DNA of 64,000 bases from Bryoerythrophyllum caledonicum (taxonomy: Eukaryota; Streptophyta; Bryopsida; Pottiales; Pottiaceae): the NCBI GenBank assembly GCA_963971425.1, contig OZ020525.1:5811560-5875559 (forward strand). Direction: 5' to 3'. Below the pieces are notes generated by a model. That model did no database searches. It was not told where the DNA came from and saw only the letters and a program-made list of their open reading frames with translations. Positions 9,401-22,690 of this stretch are shown in pieces. Position 1 is the first letter of the stretch. Each line of letters begins with the position of its first letter. The translations under genes were made by a program, and so were the position numbers.

Positions 9401-11461
9401 GACACCCAACCACAGTCGAATCTAGGGTTTGGCGCCAGTACTTCCTCTCAGTGCCAGTACTCAGACGCTCGGATGTGGTCTACCTCGGATCGATGAATCT
9501 GGAAGAGGTGGGTTTCGGAAGTGCATAGCAAAGAGACCACTTATTGGAGAGCAAGCGGTGCGTGCTGGATTGAGAGGCTGAGCATGTGTGCCGTGTTGGT
9601 GTTGGTGGACGGAGTGCAGGATTTGAGCGGAGCGCGGCTGCTGGAGTGTCGTCGGACAAAGGGACCGTTCTCAGAGAGATAGTGGAGGCTCCATTGCTGC
9701 GATTGCATTCCCAGCCACAATCGCCCAATTTCTCACTCACTAGGTGCGTGTCAATCTTCTACCACCGCTAAGCTATGAGTTTGCGATTGGCTATTTGGGT
9801 ATGAGTTTGAGTTTGCGATTGGCTATGAATTTGAGTTTGCGGGTTCCGCAACGGAGGTAATTGGTGAGCTTGGTGAGACCTATGATGTGTAGTAGCCTGC
9901 TCTTTGAGATTTTGAAGGATGCTCTTGAATTGTGTAGTTTCGTCTATTGTCTTTGGATGTCGAGCAGTTTGGACGTAATTCCGGGTCAAATGCAAACTCT
10001 TTATGGTGGAAACGAACCTGATCAGAGCGCTCGTTTTTTATTGCTTCTGATGTGCATCAAAGTTGCAGTGTGAGGCCGTACCTCCAAATACTGGGGGTTG
10101 AATCATGAGGTCATAGTGTAGTGAATCAAGGCATTCACATGAGTATCGATACTATAAGAGGTCTTTCATGTTAAGCGGAAACTTTCAAAGTAGGTGTTTG
10201 GAAAGTAAGGTCCGGTCCATAAAGAGAACCAAATTCATGGATGAGATCCAGTTTCTAACCAAGAAACTAGAATATCAATAACTAGCATCTACGAAACTCT
10301 CGTGTAACACCAAGTCTTTAAGGTTGAAATTGTCAAGAAGACAAAATCCATTCTAGGAATTGGCACTGAAAGTTGGAAACCCAACATTCCGTGCAATGAT
10401 GTCCTTTCTGATAACTTCCTCTCATGCTGAACCCCAATCCATTACGACAATACTATAATGCAAACACAGTTATAATTGCTTCTTCCTCACAAGTATTTCG
10501 TTTGTCCTATCTACTATTTGTGGAATTGGTGCTGGAATAGAACGGAGTTTGAACATCTGACGTAAAACACGGGAAGGAAACCCTCAAGACACGATTCTTT
10601 GCAAGTTAGTTGTGTGTCCTTCTCAGATTGGAGGCATGTGTGAAAAAACTGCATTGATGCATTTATTTGGTGGATAGGATTTCATGGTCTAATTTTTTCT
10701 CCAAAAAATTGTTTTTTGTAGAGTAGTGAAGAACTTTTAAGATAACAAGATCAGGTATAACTAGCTGACTTTACATATTATTGAAATGACCTCAAAATGA
10801 AAAGCAATAGGTGTAGGAGGTTATCATTTTGGTGGTAAAAGTTGATGCTTTATATTGAAATGACCTCCAAATATGAAAGGTGGTAGTTATAGGAGGTTAT
10901 TATTTAAGTAGGGATGTTGATGCACCTCATGTGCTTTTGTAGCTGTAGTTATTTATTGCATGTTTTTTTTTCGAAAGATATTTGGTCTTTCCAACTTGGC
11001 TAAAATGACTTAGATGTAGTTAAGTTCATGTCACATTTGAATTTTACTTGGAGTTTGAAGTTTGACAGGTTTACTGTAGAACCTTTGTTAGATAAGATAC
11101 AATTTGTTGAAACATTATAATTTCTAATAGTAAGATATGGTTGTAATCATTGTAATTTAAAGTCATAATATAGTAATATTGCACTCATTTAGAACTAATA
11201 TCAGTCGTTTTCTCATGTAATTATTTAATTGTGATTAGTAATTGTGTAGTCAATGATTTGTAGTCATTTTATGTACTAAGTATGCTTTCTCTAGTAATTC
11301 TGTAGTTGTATTAAAGTCATTGTTTAGTAACTGTTGATTACTTGTGTAGTCATTGTACATAAATCTTGTTGTTTAATAAATTTGTATGGATGTGGGCTTG
11401 CAGTTTCAAAAGGGTTGCAGTTTCAAAATTCACAATACTTATAACACATTATACCATATAA
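9401..11461. other. Intergenic, no intact gene
   Basis: Holds the possible transit-peptide-like frame (9480-9740, minus) and short duplicated GAGTTTGCGATTGGCTATG units at 9776-9840. From about 10.1 kb on it is AT-rich with scattered GTAGTCATT-like words similar to the 187-bp satellite. I see no supported gene. Confidence 0.5.
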
Positions 11462-11964
11462 GGGGCGCTTTACACTATGGACCATGAAGATTGACCAAGA
11501 GAAATCATTTATTTTCATGGTCACCGCTCTTGGTCTAGAGCCGTGACCATGAAAATTAAAAAATCCTTATTTGAATGTCTTGGTCACTTCTCATAGTGTA
11601 AAGTGGATTTAGACCGGGACAAGTATGGGCTGATTTTTTTAATGTACATATACAAACCCGGGAAAAAATAATTTAAAAATAATAAATAAAATAAAATTTA
11701 GCCAATCATTGATTTTCTGCCCAATGGTCCTCTTCATATCCGTCTAGTCGACCTATTTGCCTCGACCCAACGAAAAATCCGTTGGACCAAGACACATTAT
11801 CCACTTGGCAAAAAATAGCATACTTAGGTAACCTTAAACTCTGTGATCAATCTCCTTTTTCCAAGGTAGTGTAAAGCTAACTTGGACCGGGACGACTTCC
11901 TCGGCCAATCACAGATTTTAGAGGGCCGTAGTCAATCTCCATGGTCTGTAGTATAAAGCGCCCC
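11462..11964. mobile_element. PIF/Harbinger-type MITE (503 bp)
   Basis: Termini GGGGCGCTTTACACTA (left) and, on the minus strand, GGGGCGCTTTATACTA (right), flanked by TAA on both sides (11459-11461 and 11965-11967). The three-base TAA duplication and G-rich ends are those of PIF/Harbinger elements. The terminus resembles that of the coding Harbinger element at 19944 (GGGGCGTTTCACACTA), which could have mobilised it. Confidence 0.85.
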
Positions 11965-12436
11965 TAAGTTTATCAGAAGACCCTACGGTTATATGCTGAT
12001 AAAGTTCATATTGGTAGTTTTTAATCAATGGAATAGAGAATCCATCTAAAATGCCTTGGACCTTTATAGCGTTTCCACGAGGATTGCCACCCTGGTGAAA
12101 ATGCCCGGCTTCGAGTGCCGGGGCTGGTCACCTCCTCCACTGCGCCGGTCGGGCGAAATGGTAGCTCGTAGCCTAGGAGAGGGCACTTTGGCTTGTTTTG
12201 GAGATGCAAAGTTAGTATTTGCTAGGGGAATTAAAAGATTAATGGAACGGACGTAGCACGGAGATCGTGGTTAGTTACGCTAGCTGATGAACATCGGACT
12301 GTGAGTTGTGGAGTAGGGCTTCGCATGCCGTGGTGTTGAGCACATTGCATGGTAATAGGCATGCCGGCATTACTCTACACACACGTTCTCCGGTCCGCTA
12401 TGGCCAAGTTGAAGTGTTGGAGTGCATATGCTCTTA

Positions 12437-15103
12437 GAGCATCTCCACTCTTGGAGTGGAATTTTCCACGCTAGGTCGGAAAATCTACTCCACGCTGTCC
12501 TGATGTAAATATCTACAGTGTGTAAAACATATTGGACGAAACTTATTGGTGACGCTTCCAGTAGCTTTAAGGTGACGCTTATTGCTCATGGGATTGTTTA
12601 AAAGGCGAAAGCCGTAGACAATATTCACCAATTTGAAGTATTCCTCTACGTTTTTAGAGTTTGTACTTGGATTTGAAGTTCGAGCTAAAATATCGAACTA
12701 AAGGGTTTTTATGGAGTCACAAGATCTAGAGTCTGAACCGGAGGTAGATTTACAGCTTTCCTTGTCTTAGTTGCCAATTCAACCATCCCAGCGGGCCGTT
12801 TCCACACCATTGCCATTCCACCCTCAAGATGAAGCTGGATCTTCTCGTCCGCTGAAGCAGCCTTGTGTTGAGCAGCGTTGGCATGGTAATCTCCAAAAAG
12901 ACGCTCGTATATTAGTAATCTTACTTTAAACTGGATGTGTTGAACCGGACACTCGTGAAGTGACATTTGAAGGAAGTTTCGAGGGCCTGAACGAAGACCA
13001 TTATTTCTATATACCTAGGTCAATCGAGATAAGCATTGGCCACTATCGTTGGTTAGAAGGGCCAATGAATCCATTGACGAAAACTCAACGTACTGATTAT
13101 ATCGTAACTACTATCAAGGGCATCCTCAAGTTCTTGCAGATGGAGTAGCACTATTCTTTGACTTTAGTTTTTACCTCTACTTGATTTTGATTGAAACTTT
13201 ATACTAAATATAAGTATTTTGTGTTCCATTTGAATGTTGAAAACTAAAAGATGGTAGATAGAGGATAGTTTACAACCTAGTTAGAACTCTAAAGGTTTGT
13301 TGATCTTAAAAAATAAATATGTACTTATCTTTTGAGTTTTCCTAGTGTCAATGGGTGTTTTGAGGCCCATGTGATATATATATGAGCTGATCTTATCCAC
13401 CTTAGGGGTCTAGAGGGTAGGTAGGCATCTTCTCTCTCCCTCTTAGTCGGGTTTTGGGAGAAAAATAGTTAGTGTGCTTTTAGTGTGTGTGTGGGTGAAG
13501 AGAGCCGAGAGTTTGATGGGCCATAACGCTAGTTGTAAAAAATATTTCGGAATGAAAATTTGAGGGTCTCTTTCTCATTGAGATGGGCTTGCAGAAAGAT
13601 TAATTTCGCTTGATTTGGAGTTGTACGCAAAAAGTTACAAGCGTGTGAGTGGAGGAGGATCTGCTGCCACCCAACGAAGAGGAGCAGAGATTCGGGCGGC
13701 CACCAAAGTTTGTATTTTTTGCGTCCTTCTTTGAAAATTTTAGAAGTTGTAGCACTTTTGTTTAGCTTTTCAGAAACTTATCATTCAAGTTAGTTAGAGT
13801 TGAATTGGAAAAGTTATGAAGGTTTGAAATTGTGAAAACCCGAGGCCATCCATTGAGAGGGCAGAGGTTTCAACAAGCCATAAATTTTGGACAGTAGTTT
13901 AGAATGGTTTGAAATTTGGAAGGTGTATGCACCATTGTCATAGCTCTCCAAAAAGCTATTACAATTAAAATTTGGAGTTTTGAAGAAGAAGTTATGAGCG
14001 ATTAAATTTCTAGGAGGGCGGAACTTTGAACTCATATAATTTTCGGACAGTAGTTTAGAATGACTTGAAATTTGGAGGACTGTTAGTCATTTGTATTAGA
14101 TTTCCAGAGAGTTATTATACTTATTAGTTGGAATTTTGATTCATCTGTGGCACTTGTTTAAAGGTTACAACCTTGGTGGAAGCTTTTCCATTGTGTTCTT
14201 GAACACTTCTTTTGAGTTTCTTTGTATTTTTTAACACATGAAGATTTGAAGACTTGAAGACAAGAAGACATGAAGACTCGTGTGTTGTGGCTTGTGGTTT
14301 GTTATTCCTAGCCGGATTTGGAGGCTCGTTGTCTTTATTTTGTTATTCCTAGTCAGATTTGGAGGCTAGTTCTTTTCAATTCTGCTTCGTAAATTTTGTT
14401 GCGACGAAGTGGGGTTGATCACCCACACGGTCGTATTTATGTTGTTCCCACCGGTGAGGCGCGATTGCTGCTCACCGTGGGTTTGAATTTTATGAGTCAA
14501 TCTTTCGGACGGTGTCAGCTTGTAGTCTGGCCGTCCCGTTTTATTTGTCCGAGGCCGTGGGTTCTTATCACCTTACATTTATTGTTAACCCGTTTAGAGC
14601 CACTACATGATAGGCCAACGGGGAGCTGTTTGAAGAATCGAAAATATGAAGATATGAAGGTTTGAAGAACAGAAGAATTGAAGACCTGACTGGACTCTCC
14701 AGCCATCTATTCCAGTTGCAGCCAGATTCCCCGTGAATTCTCAAAGCGCTCCCCTCTCTATACGACAATGCGAGGAGTGATTTAGGGTTTGGCGTCATAA
14801 GAGCTCCACTACAAGCTCCAAATTTTTCAACCCAAAAAAATGCTTTCACCTTTCACCTCCCGCCACCAATGACACGGCGCCACGTGCTGCCATCAATGAC
14901 ATGGCGCCACGTGTCGCGAGGGTATGGGTGTGTCGCCAACCTCAAAAAATGGCACACTTCCCCCATCTAAGGAGATTTTTGTGTGCCATGCATCAAAACT
15001 TCTAAAATTTTATAAAGTTTCCACGTTTTGAGGTGTGGGGTGCAACTTTTTGACCTCACAAAACTCCAAATTGGTGGTTCTCTGTCTCCGGGTGGAGATG
15101 CTC
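12437..15103. mobile_element. Possible TTA-flanked element with GAGCATCTCCAC ends
   Basis: GAGCATCTCCAC at 12437 and its inverse ending at 15103 are both flanked by TTA (12434-12436; 15104-15106), the Harbinger-type duplication. The ends match the MITE at 49440-49896. Homology beyond ~13 bp is weak and the ends may belong to two separate MITEs. The interior has no transposase. It includes a stretch (about 13330-14700) with a TATA-like GATATATATATGAG and a 40-bp direct repeat (14300-14370) that could be an LTR relic. Small frames at 12709-12966 (-), 12960-13148 (+) and 14396-14665 (+) are not recognisable. Confidence 0.35.
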
Positions 15104-15114
15104 TTAGGGGTTAA

Positions 15115-15902
15115 TCCTTTAGTGCTAAGGTCATGTTTCTCTAAAACCAAGAAATGTCGTGATTTTTTCTTTTGAACTAACCTTGATGGAAATATGATGC
15201 CTAATTTTAGTATCCAACCTTACATAATCAAACTCAAACCATGAACTAAACTTTGGGGAAAATCTGCACAACATCCAACGATTGATGGAATAGATTATAG
15301 TGTTTAAAGTTACCATGTATGGAAATGAAATTGTCGACTTTGGAGGGTATACTTTTTCTATTCATTAATGGATTCTTTCAAGAATCTTTGTACTTTGAAT
15401 AAAAGAGTTTTACATCTGCACTAGGTTGATAGCTTCGCATTGACATATCATGTGTGAAGAAAACATTTACACATGATTGTTACTAAATTTTTTCTTTTGT
15501 TTACTTAATTGTATACAAAAATGTTCCAAACTTATACAAATTGAAATGGAAGTTCTATATGCAATGAGAGAAATCAACAATCACAAAACAATGAAGAATC
15601 TTTTCAAGACAAGTTCCAATCAAAATTTAAGACCAAAATCATTTACATGTGAATGAAATACAACATAGTATGCGGCATGAAATTTATTATATTTTAGTGT
15701 ATATGATGTATTTTGCGTTGTATTCCTGGCTTTTCCTTGAGCTCTATAACTCCAAATCATGATCTTTTTTTTTTGTAGTGTTCATGTAATATGTGTGCAA
15801 ATCTAAACTTTAAATTTCACAACCTAATTCCGCAAGCATTTCATGCAAATTGAGTTTGAACACATCCAGAGTCCCATTTTGGGTCTCGTGGGCACTGAAG
15901 GG
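15115..15902. mobile_element. piggyBac-like MITE, copy 1
   Basis: Flanked by TTAA (15111-15114 and 15903-15906). The left end is TCCTTTAGTGCTAAGG and the right end, inverted, is CCCTTCAGTGCCCACG. These resemble the ends of the element at 27533-27823. TTAA duplication with CCCTTT-type ends is characteristic of piggyBac transposons. No coding capacity. Confidence 0.5.
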
Positions 15903-15906
15903 TTAA

Positions 15907-17232
15907 GTTAGCACTTGTGAAAACATAATTGAAAATCCAAGGAAGAGACCTACAGCTATAACAGCTATATGTCAGCTTCAATGGTTAAGTTCTTTTCAAA
16001 CTTTGCTTTAGAGATGTGTCCCATTGCATTCAGCTCAGGTAACTTACTTTCTTTGGATGATGAGTACATTTACACTGAATTGTCAAAGATTCAATAAAAT
16101 TTGACAGCTCACCATTCTTGACCAATTCTCTTAATTAACAATAGTCTTTATTCACAAGACCATATTAAATACAGAAAACAAAAACCAAGCTTTATGTTCG
16201 TAGAGCCTAACGTCAAGTTTGACACCTCCATGCAAAATTATTGAATAAATAAGGAAAAGGCCATTCCGTTTTCTAAAAAAAAAGGAACAATTTTCGGCAA
16301 GAAGTCACATATCATTAAATTTAGCATGTTTTGACAACCATGTGGTTTGACGGTTGGTAGGTTCTTAGATTTAAAAAAAAAATGAGGATAGGCATCTTGA
16401 AAAGCTTTGCGGGGGTTATTTTTATTTTTAGTTTAAAACTGATAAAGATTATCGTGCTTCAAAAATCAAAATCTAGATTTTGGGGCCATTCGATAGGGTA
16501 TTGTAGAGATGAACAATAGTATTGTAGAACTTAACAATGTAGTTTTTTTGAGGTGGGCAATTGCGAAGGAAAGTTCTATGTAGTCCACATTGTTTTTTCT
16601 ATAAAAAAAATGCATAGAAAATAGAGGATTTCATTTTGTTTAAAAAAATTCTCCTTATAGAAGAAGGCATGATATATATCAATTGTTTGGACTTCAGATC
16701 CAATCAATAAATTTTTAATATAAAATAATTTACTATATTAAGCACATGTTGTGCTATTTATACGCCTAGACATCACAGAATGTTCTCCTTATCCAATAAT
16801 TCTTCATTTCTTGTGATTTTTCGCATGCATTGACCTAATATAAGCACAACATTGTTATATTAAATTTATGCAATGTGTACTAGAAAAGCATGCCATTATC
16901 TTGAGTTAAAGGACATTGACCATGTCTATGTATTGGAAAATTAAAAAATATAGCGCTCTTCAAATGCATGTATCTTATAATCCTCACTATCAAAGTTTGC
17001 AAAAATTGTTTGATTATCTTCTTGTGGTAATAAAGTTGAAGATACTATGGCGAGAAATAGAAAAAACATTGTTTAAATTAGTCTCATCTTGACGAGGCAA
17101 TTCTAGAGTGAAACATAGTCACAGTTTCCGTCCTTTAGGATTTTTTTTGTTTCTATTTTTTATTTTTTCTACTACAATAAAATGCAATTGATCATCTTCA
17201 AGGTGGGGATGAAAGGCATCCTTTCTTTCTAG
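15907..17232. other. AT-rich intergenic, nothing recognised
   Basis: Long A/T runs, no supported open frame, RNA gene or clear terminal repeats. Confidence 0.5.
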
Positions 17233-17234
17233 TA

Positions 17235-18578
17235 CAGTACCCTCACACAAGTATACGTGCTTTTTTGATTTTGTACGTTTCCACACTACACTACTGCCAA
17301 CTTTGGCACCCTCCTGAGGGTTGAAAATTTGTCGATTTACCATGAAATTTTTGGCACAAGATCAGCTTTATGTTGAAAACATGTGTGCTATATTTCAAGG
17401 CCAGAAGATGAATTCAAAAAAAGATATTCAAAATCTACTAAGATGTGTAGTTGTGAGCCATTCACAGCTAACCAACTTTGACAGCTAACCAACTTTGACA
17501 GCTAACCAAAAATTGAAAGAATTTTTTTTTCCCAAGGAATTTTTAGCATGAGACCACCTCTATGTTTATAATAAGTGTGCCAAATTCCAAGGCCACATGA
17601 TGAATAGAAAAAAGGATATTCAAAATTGTTTCTTGTAGCTACATATTTTGGTAGATTTTGAAGATGGTTTTTTGTATTCATCTTCTGGCCTTGAATTTTG
17701 GCACACATGTTATCAACATGAAGGTGATCTTGTGCCAAAAATTTCATGGTCACTTAACAATTTTTCCGACCTAGGGAGGGTGCTAAAGTTGACAATAGTG
17801 AAATGGTCTCGCTGATTGTTCCTCACAACTACACATGTTGAGATTTAGATTTGTTTCTTTTCTTTTGTGGGTCTTTTGGACTTGAAATTAAGCACATGTA
17901 TAACCAACATAGATATGGTCTTATTTCCTGAATATCATGGGAAAAAATTAAAAATTGAATCCTTAGGATGGTGTCAAAGTTGGCAGCAGTGAAATGTTTC
18001 TCACAACTATACATGTGGTAGATTTCAAAAATCTTTTGATATGTAGATATTATGGCCTTCAAATTTGGCACACATGTGTTCAACATAGAGATAGTCTCAT
18101 GTCAAAAATTTCATGGAAAAATACCAAAAAATCCAATCCTTGAGAGTGTGTCAAAGTCGGCTAGGAGTGAAATGTTTCTTACAACTACACATGTTGCTAG
18201 CTTTTGATGTAGTTTTAATTGTGTGGATCTTTTGGACATGAAATTTTTCACACGTATAATCAACATAGAGTTCGTCTCATGCTAAAAATTACATGGGAAA
18301 AAAAATTCTTTCAATCCTTGGAAGGGTGTCAAAGTTGGCAGCTCTGAAACTTTTCTTACAGCTACCCCATGTTGGTAAATCTTGGATATCTTTTTTTGTA
18401 TGAATCTTCTGGCCTTGAAAATTGGCACACATGTTTTCAACATAGAAGTGATTTTCTGCCAAAAATTTCATGGTAAATTGACAAATTTTTAGCCCTTAGG
18501 ATTGTGCCAAAGTTGGCAGCAGTGTAGTGTGGAAACGTACAAAAGCAAAAAGTACGTTTTACTTGTGTGCGGGTACTG
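17235..18578. mobile_element. Non-autonomous Tc1/mariner-like element (1344 bp)
   Basis: Ends read CAGTACCCTCACACAAGT (left) and, inverted, CAGTACCCGCACACAAGT (right), flanked by TA (17233-17234 and 18579-18580). TA duplication plus a TACAGT start is the Tc1/mariner pattern. The inverted repeats continue inward for well over 100 bp through CACTACTGCCAACTTTG-type sequence. The interior consists of about 190-bp units in both orientations with CAAAGTTGGCAGCAGTG and TGGCACACATGT blocks. The same blocks form the arms of the larger element at 19927-27093. It has no transposase and presumably used one supplied in trans. Confidence 0.75.
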
Positions 18579-18582
18579 TACA

Positions 18583-19926
18583 ATTGAAAACTTCTTCCAA
18601 TCTTGGCAATGAAGTGAGATGAAAGTTTGAAAGGGTAGAGGTCCAATAAAGTTACTCAATTCTGGGCAAAAAAAAAATACTCAGTAGTGTATTTGTTTTG
18701 GAGCCCTTTGTAGAATTGTTGTTGAATGTCCACCTTCCATTGAAAAAAACAAAAGAAATCCAAGCCGATAAAATGCTAAATGAACAGAAGATTTCTTTGA
18801 CAATGTATTGATTTTCTGGACTTTGTGTTGATTGAACATGTGTCGTTTAATAGGTGGCTCAACTCAAACCCAAAATAGAGTATATTGTATCCTACAGACG
18901 TTAAAAATATACCATATATTTATCCCATGTGAGATATTTGATAGGTATATAGTAATGACATATATACTTCTCCCGACTGAATCATAAGGCGGAATTCTAA
19001 ATATTCAAGAGTCTCATGATGTTGACGAAGTCAAAAATCACATTCCACTATCACAAATCCAAAATCAAAGTTAGGTTGGCACTTGGTAGCAAGAAAACTC
19101 TGGTGACTACTACCTTAGACCCTCTGTGACAGGTTTTTCATACTAGCCTAGTTGACTATCATCAAAAGCATCTTTTAAATGTTTTTTGAAAAAAAATTTG
19201 TGTGCAAGCTCATTAGATGACCTTAAGGATAAAATTGATGTGGACGTTTGGTATAGAATAGGCTAAATGATAATGCAAAAATATTAGTAATAAGTAATTG
19301 CATTGATGTATTTGGCATGACAATGTCCTATCATCTTCCATCGACATAATAATTTTAGAATCCTATCATTTCTACTAGAATTCAAGCGTTTAATTATTGC
19401 GCACTACATTACCAAGGCAATTAAATGACTGAAGAATGATTGCAGCTGCCCCATATTGCCCGAAAAGGAAATACAATCACAGATATTTGGTCAAGCAAAT
19501 GCTGACAAAAACTGGAGTGATAGTCGACAACTGCGTAGTTTCATCGACTAAGTTTTGTCTAATGTTGTTGATGTGGAATGAAGCGATATGATGCGTACTT
19601 TATTGTAGTCATTTTTCAGTGATATGAAATCACTACTTAGAATAAAAGATAAAAGAATGACTGTATTAAGTAATAGATTGAAGATCACTGAAGTATTATT
19701 GCTTATGTGGCAGCTACTCCAAGTGCTTTTAATAATGCATACAATCCTCCATGAATAAGTGATGCACTTGTAATAACAAGACACCAATCTTCAAATTTTG
19801 TTTGTCTATAAAATCCCTAAATTTATACTTCTTCACGCCAAAGATTCTCCATCTCAGACTTTATATGTTTTGCGTGGCACTGAACACTTGCTTTAAAGTC
19901 ATACAATATGGACAGAAGAAGATGTA
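18583..19926. other. Intergenic, nothing recognised
   Basis: AT-rich; contains words resembling the 187-bp satellite near 19560-19700 (GATGTGG, TTGTAGTCATTTTTCAGTGA) but no gene. Confidence 0.45.
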
Positions 19927-20189
19927 TAATACCCGGCAACTAAGGGGCGTTTCACACTAAGCCCAAGGGCCGAACTCCATTGAAGACCAAACTATGCCGA
20001 GGGGCCGAGTTTTGGAGTTGTAAAAAAATATTAAAATATTGAATTGGTGGAGTTTGGGTCCTTCTAGTGTGAAGCCCCAAGGGCCAAGTTGAGGGGCCGT
20101 GACCCATATCATTTGGCAATTCCCAAGCCCATTTTTTCTTCTTGAAGGCACTTATTTTCTGAAATTTTCCTCTCTCACCTTCTTTAGCC

Positions 20190-21631
20190 ATGGATTCTAG
20201 AAGAGAACGCATTTTTGTTCTTCTTTTTGTTTTCATGGTTATGAAGTATGCCATTGTGGGCATTTTGGCATTGCAAAAGCTTGCAATTTTTGAACAAAAT
20301 GTTCAAATGATGATGATGGCGGTTTTTATTGTTGGAGGACAACGGAGGGTGGTATCGCAAAGGTCATGTTGGCAATTTAAAAGGCATGGGGGTTTTATGG
20401 AGCATACACTATTTGGATCATTTTCAGAGGTTGAGTTTTGGAAACGTATGAGGGTAAGAATCTCTACATTCAAGTATTTATGTGATTTATTAAGGCCTGT
20501 TTTGAGGAAAGAAGATACAAAAATGAGAGATAGCATTTATGTGGAAACAAGAGTTGCGGTAACAATTTCACGATTAGGAACGGGCAATTCTTTGATTATG
20601 ATAGCTGACTTGTTTAAAATTGGAGTGAGTACAGCTTCTGAAATTATAAGGGAGTGTTGTGAGGCTATTAGGATTCATTTGAGGCCATTAGTTTTTCAGA
20701 AACCAACCTTGGCTAGAGTGAAAAAAATTGCTTCACAATTTGAAGCAATGCATGGCATTCTGTTTATACTTGGAGCTATTGACGGTAGTCATATTCCTAT
20801 CATAGCACCTTCACATGATCCTATGTCATATCATTGCCGAAAGGGCTTTTATTCATGTCTCCTCCAAGGGGTTGCAGATGCCAAATGTAAATTTTGGAAT
20901 TATGATTTTGGATGGGCTGGCCGAATACATGATTGGGCATTATTTCAGAAATCAGAAATAGGGAAGAGGACAATGAAAGGGGCATTTTCCCTTACAAGTT
21001 CATTGGAGATGCGGCTTATCCTATGAGGCCTTGGTTTTATTCACCTTTCAAAGGAGAAAAAGAAGGAATGTCTAGTGAGAAGGCTCATTGGAATTTTATT
21101 CAATCTAGCACACATATGGCTGTGGAGAGGGCATTTGGGATCTTGAAGGGTAGATGGCGCATTTTATTGAAGAGAATTGACATGCCTCTACGTCATGTAC
21201 CGGACATTGTCATGGCTTGCATTTGTCTACATAATTTATGCATTTTGGAGGATGATGAATTTGATATGGATTGGGCCGAAGAAGCAGAGATAGAGATGTC
21301 GGATGAGGCAAATAAATGGCTAGGAAATATGCAAAATTTTAACATGTTTAATATTCTTGAAGCATCATTGAAGGAGATGAGGGCATTACAAGGATCAACT
21401 ATGAATGTTGAAGAAAATATATATGTTGAAGAAGAAGAAAGAAAGGAAGATGAAGATGAAGATGACCATGAAAAAGAAGAAACGAAGAAAGAAAGACAAG
21501 AGAAGATCAAGAAGATGTTGACCGAAGCAACAAGAATGCACAAATTATTGGCAAAGAGTTTTTATCGAGAGAATTTGAAACGGAAGTCAAGCATGGAATG
21601 GCCCAATGATTCTCATTCTGATTCTGAATAG
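20190..21631 (+). pseudogene. PIF/Harbinger DDE transposase (DDE_Tnp_4 type), one frameshift
   Basis: The nuclease that excises and inserts the element. From Met 20190 the frame runs to 21026 and contains the first catalytic Asp in GAIDGSHIPI (near 20777) and GWAGRIHDW. The correct continuation lies in another frame from about 20980, with the second Asp in FIGDAAYPMRP and the Glu in VERAFGILKGRWR. A single-base indel within AAAGGGGCATTTT (about 20976-20990) explains the switch. The C-terminus is acidic and lysine-rich (EEEERKEDEDEDDHEKEE). All three DDE residues are present, so apart from the frameshift the enzyme looks complete at roughly 480 residues, the usual family size. Confidence 0.88.
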
Positions 21632-21641
21632 GAGGAAAAAT

Positions 21642-22690
21642 TTACAATTTATTGATCAAACGGTCAAATTGATGGTCTACCCTTTCTAGCAATTCGTTTG
21701 TCCTCTCAAAAATTTTCAGTAAAGAGGAACTAGTTTCTGCCATTTTCTCAAAAATATCAATTGCTCTATCATTGAAATTTTGTTTACCTTTTGATGGTTG
21801 TGGAGTCGTGTTTGATGTAGAGTGTGGCGAGTTGGTCGTATTCAATGTAGTGCTGGTTTGAATTTCGGCGGTGTCATTTGTTGTGGCCGAAACATGCTTC
21901 CTTACTTGACCGGCTTGATGCCACCATCCATCCATTGCTTCAAAGAATTTTCTCTCATGACCGTCGTTCCTTGAAATTCCATTTGCCATCTTGTCTTCTT
22001 TGTATGACTTGAAAATGGCGACGAATTTCTTCTTGCATGCCATACTTGTCCGATTGAACTTTGGGTGCATTGCAAGTAATCTAGCATGTAGCCTAACCCA
22101 TGTATCGATTCCTAGCATCCAAACCACCAAAAAGCATCAAGAATTGGCCAAAAAATATGGGCGAAAAAAATTCCAGCACAATAACCCATAGCATTTGTCA
22201 AAGTGCAAGTCAATTTCCACAACATATACCCCGGTATGGGGGGAAAAGGGGGCCTGGGGGCCGGGCACAGTGGCGAAGGCTAAGGCAAAGAGGCAAAGAT
22301 AATGGTAAAAAGAATACCTTGTTTCTTGCCGTTTCTGACAAATTCAGGCTCTATCTCCCCCCGAAGCGCAATCAACGTGTGAACCTTTGAATCAAGCCAA
22401 GTACGACCTCCTCCGACTTCTTCTTCGCCTTCAATTTTCATAGTGGTTGATGTTGCCTTCTTCCTTGGTGCTGCCTTCTTCTTTGGTGCCGCCCTCTTCT
22501 TTGAAGAATTCACAATAACCACATCATCATCATTATCCTCAATTCTCTCCTCTCTTCTTTCATCCCCATTTTGTGCTGAAAATTGTTGGAATGCACTATA
22601 CAAATGTAGCCCATAAAAGTTCTCCTCACCAACTAAATCTTCCGATTAGCTATCAAAGTATGGGGTGTTGGAATAACGCTCCATTCTCAT
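21642..22690 (-). pseudogene. Myb/SANT-like (trihelix) partner protein of the Harbinger element
   Basis: Harbinger elements encode a Myb-like protein that binds DNA and brings the transposase to the ends. Exon 2 is 22111-21642 (acceptor TAG at 22112-22114); exon 1 ends at 22318 with donor GTATTC. Joined, they give a SANT-like domain (TWLDSKVHTLIALRG ... TWVRLHARLLAMHP ... KKKFVAIFKSYKEDK) followed by a Ser/Thr linker and a helical C-terminus. Exon 1 has a basic AAPKKKAAPRKKA stretch. The likely ancestral start is Met 22690 or 22684 (MERYSNTPYFDS), but an in-frame TAA follows that segment; the frame then continues open from about 22645. A fallback start lies near 22603. It is transcribed toward the transposase and ends within about 10 bp of its stop. 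Confidence 0.75.

Noticed and set aside
13330..14700. Possible solo LTR or retroelement leader with TATA-like box and a 40-bp direct repeat
   Set aside because: No TG...CA ends, target duplication or second copy could be identified.
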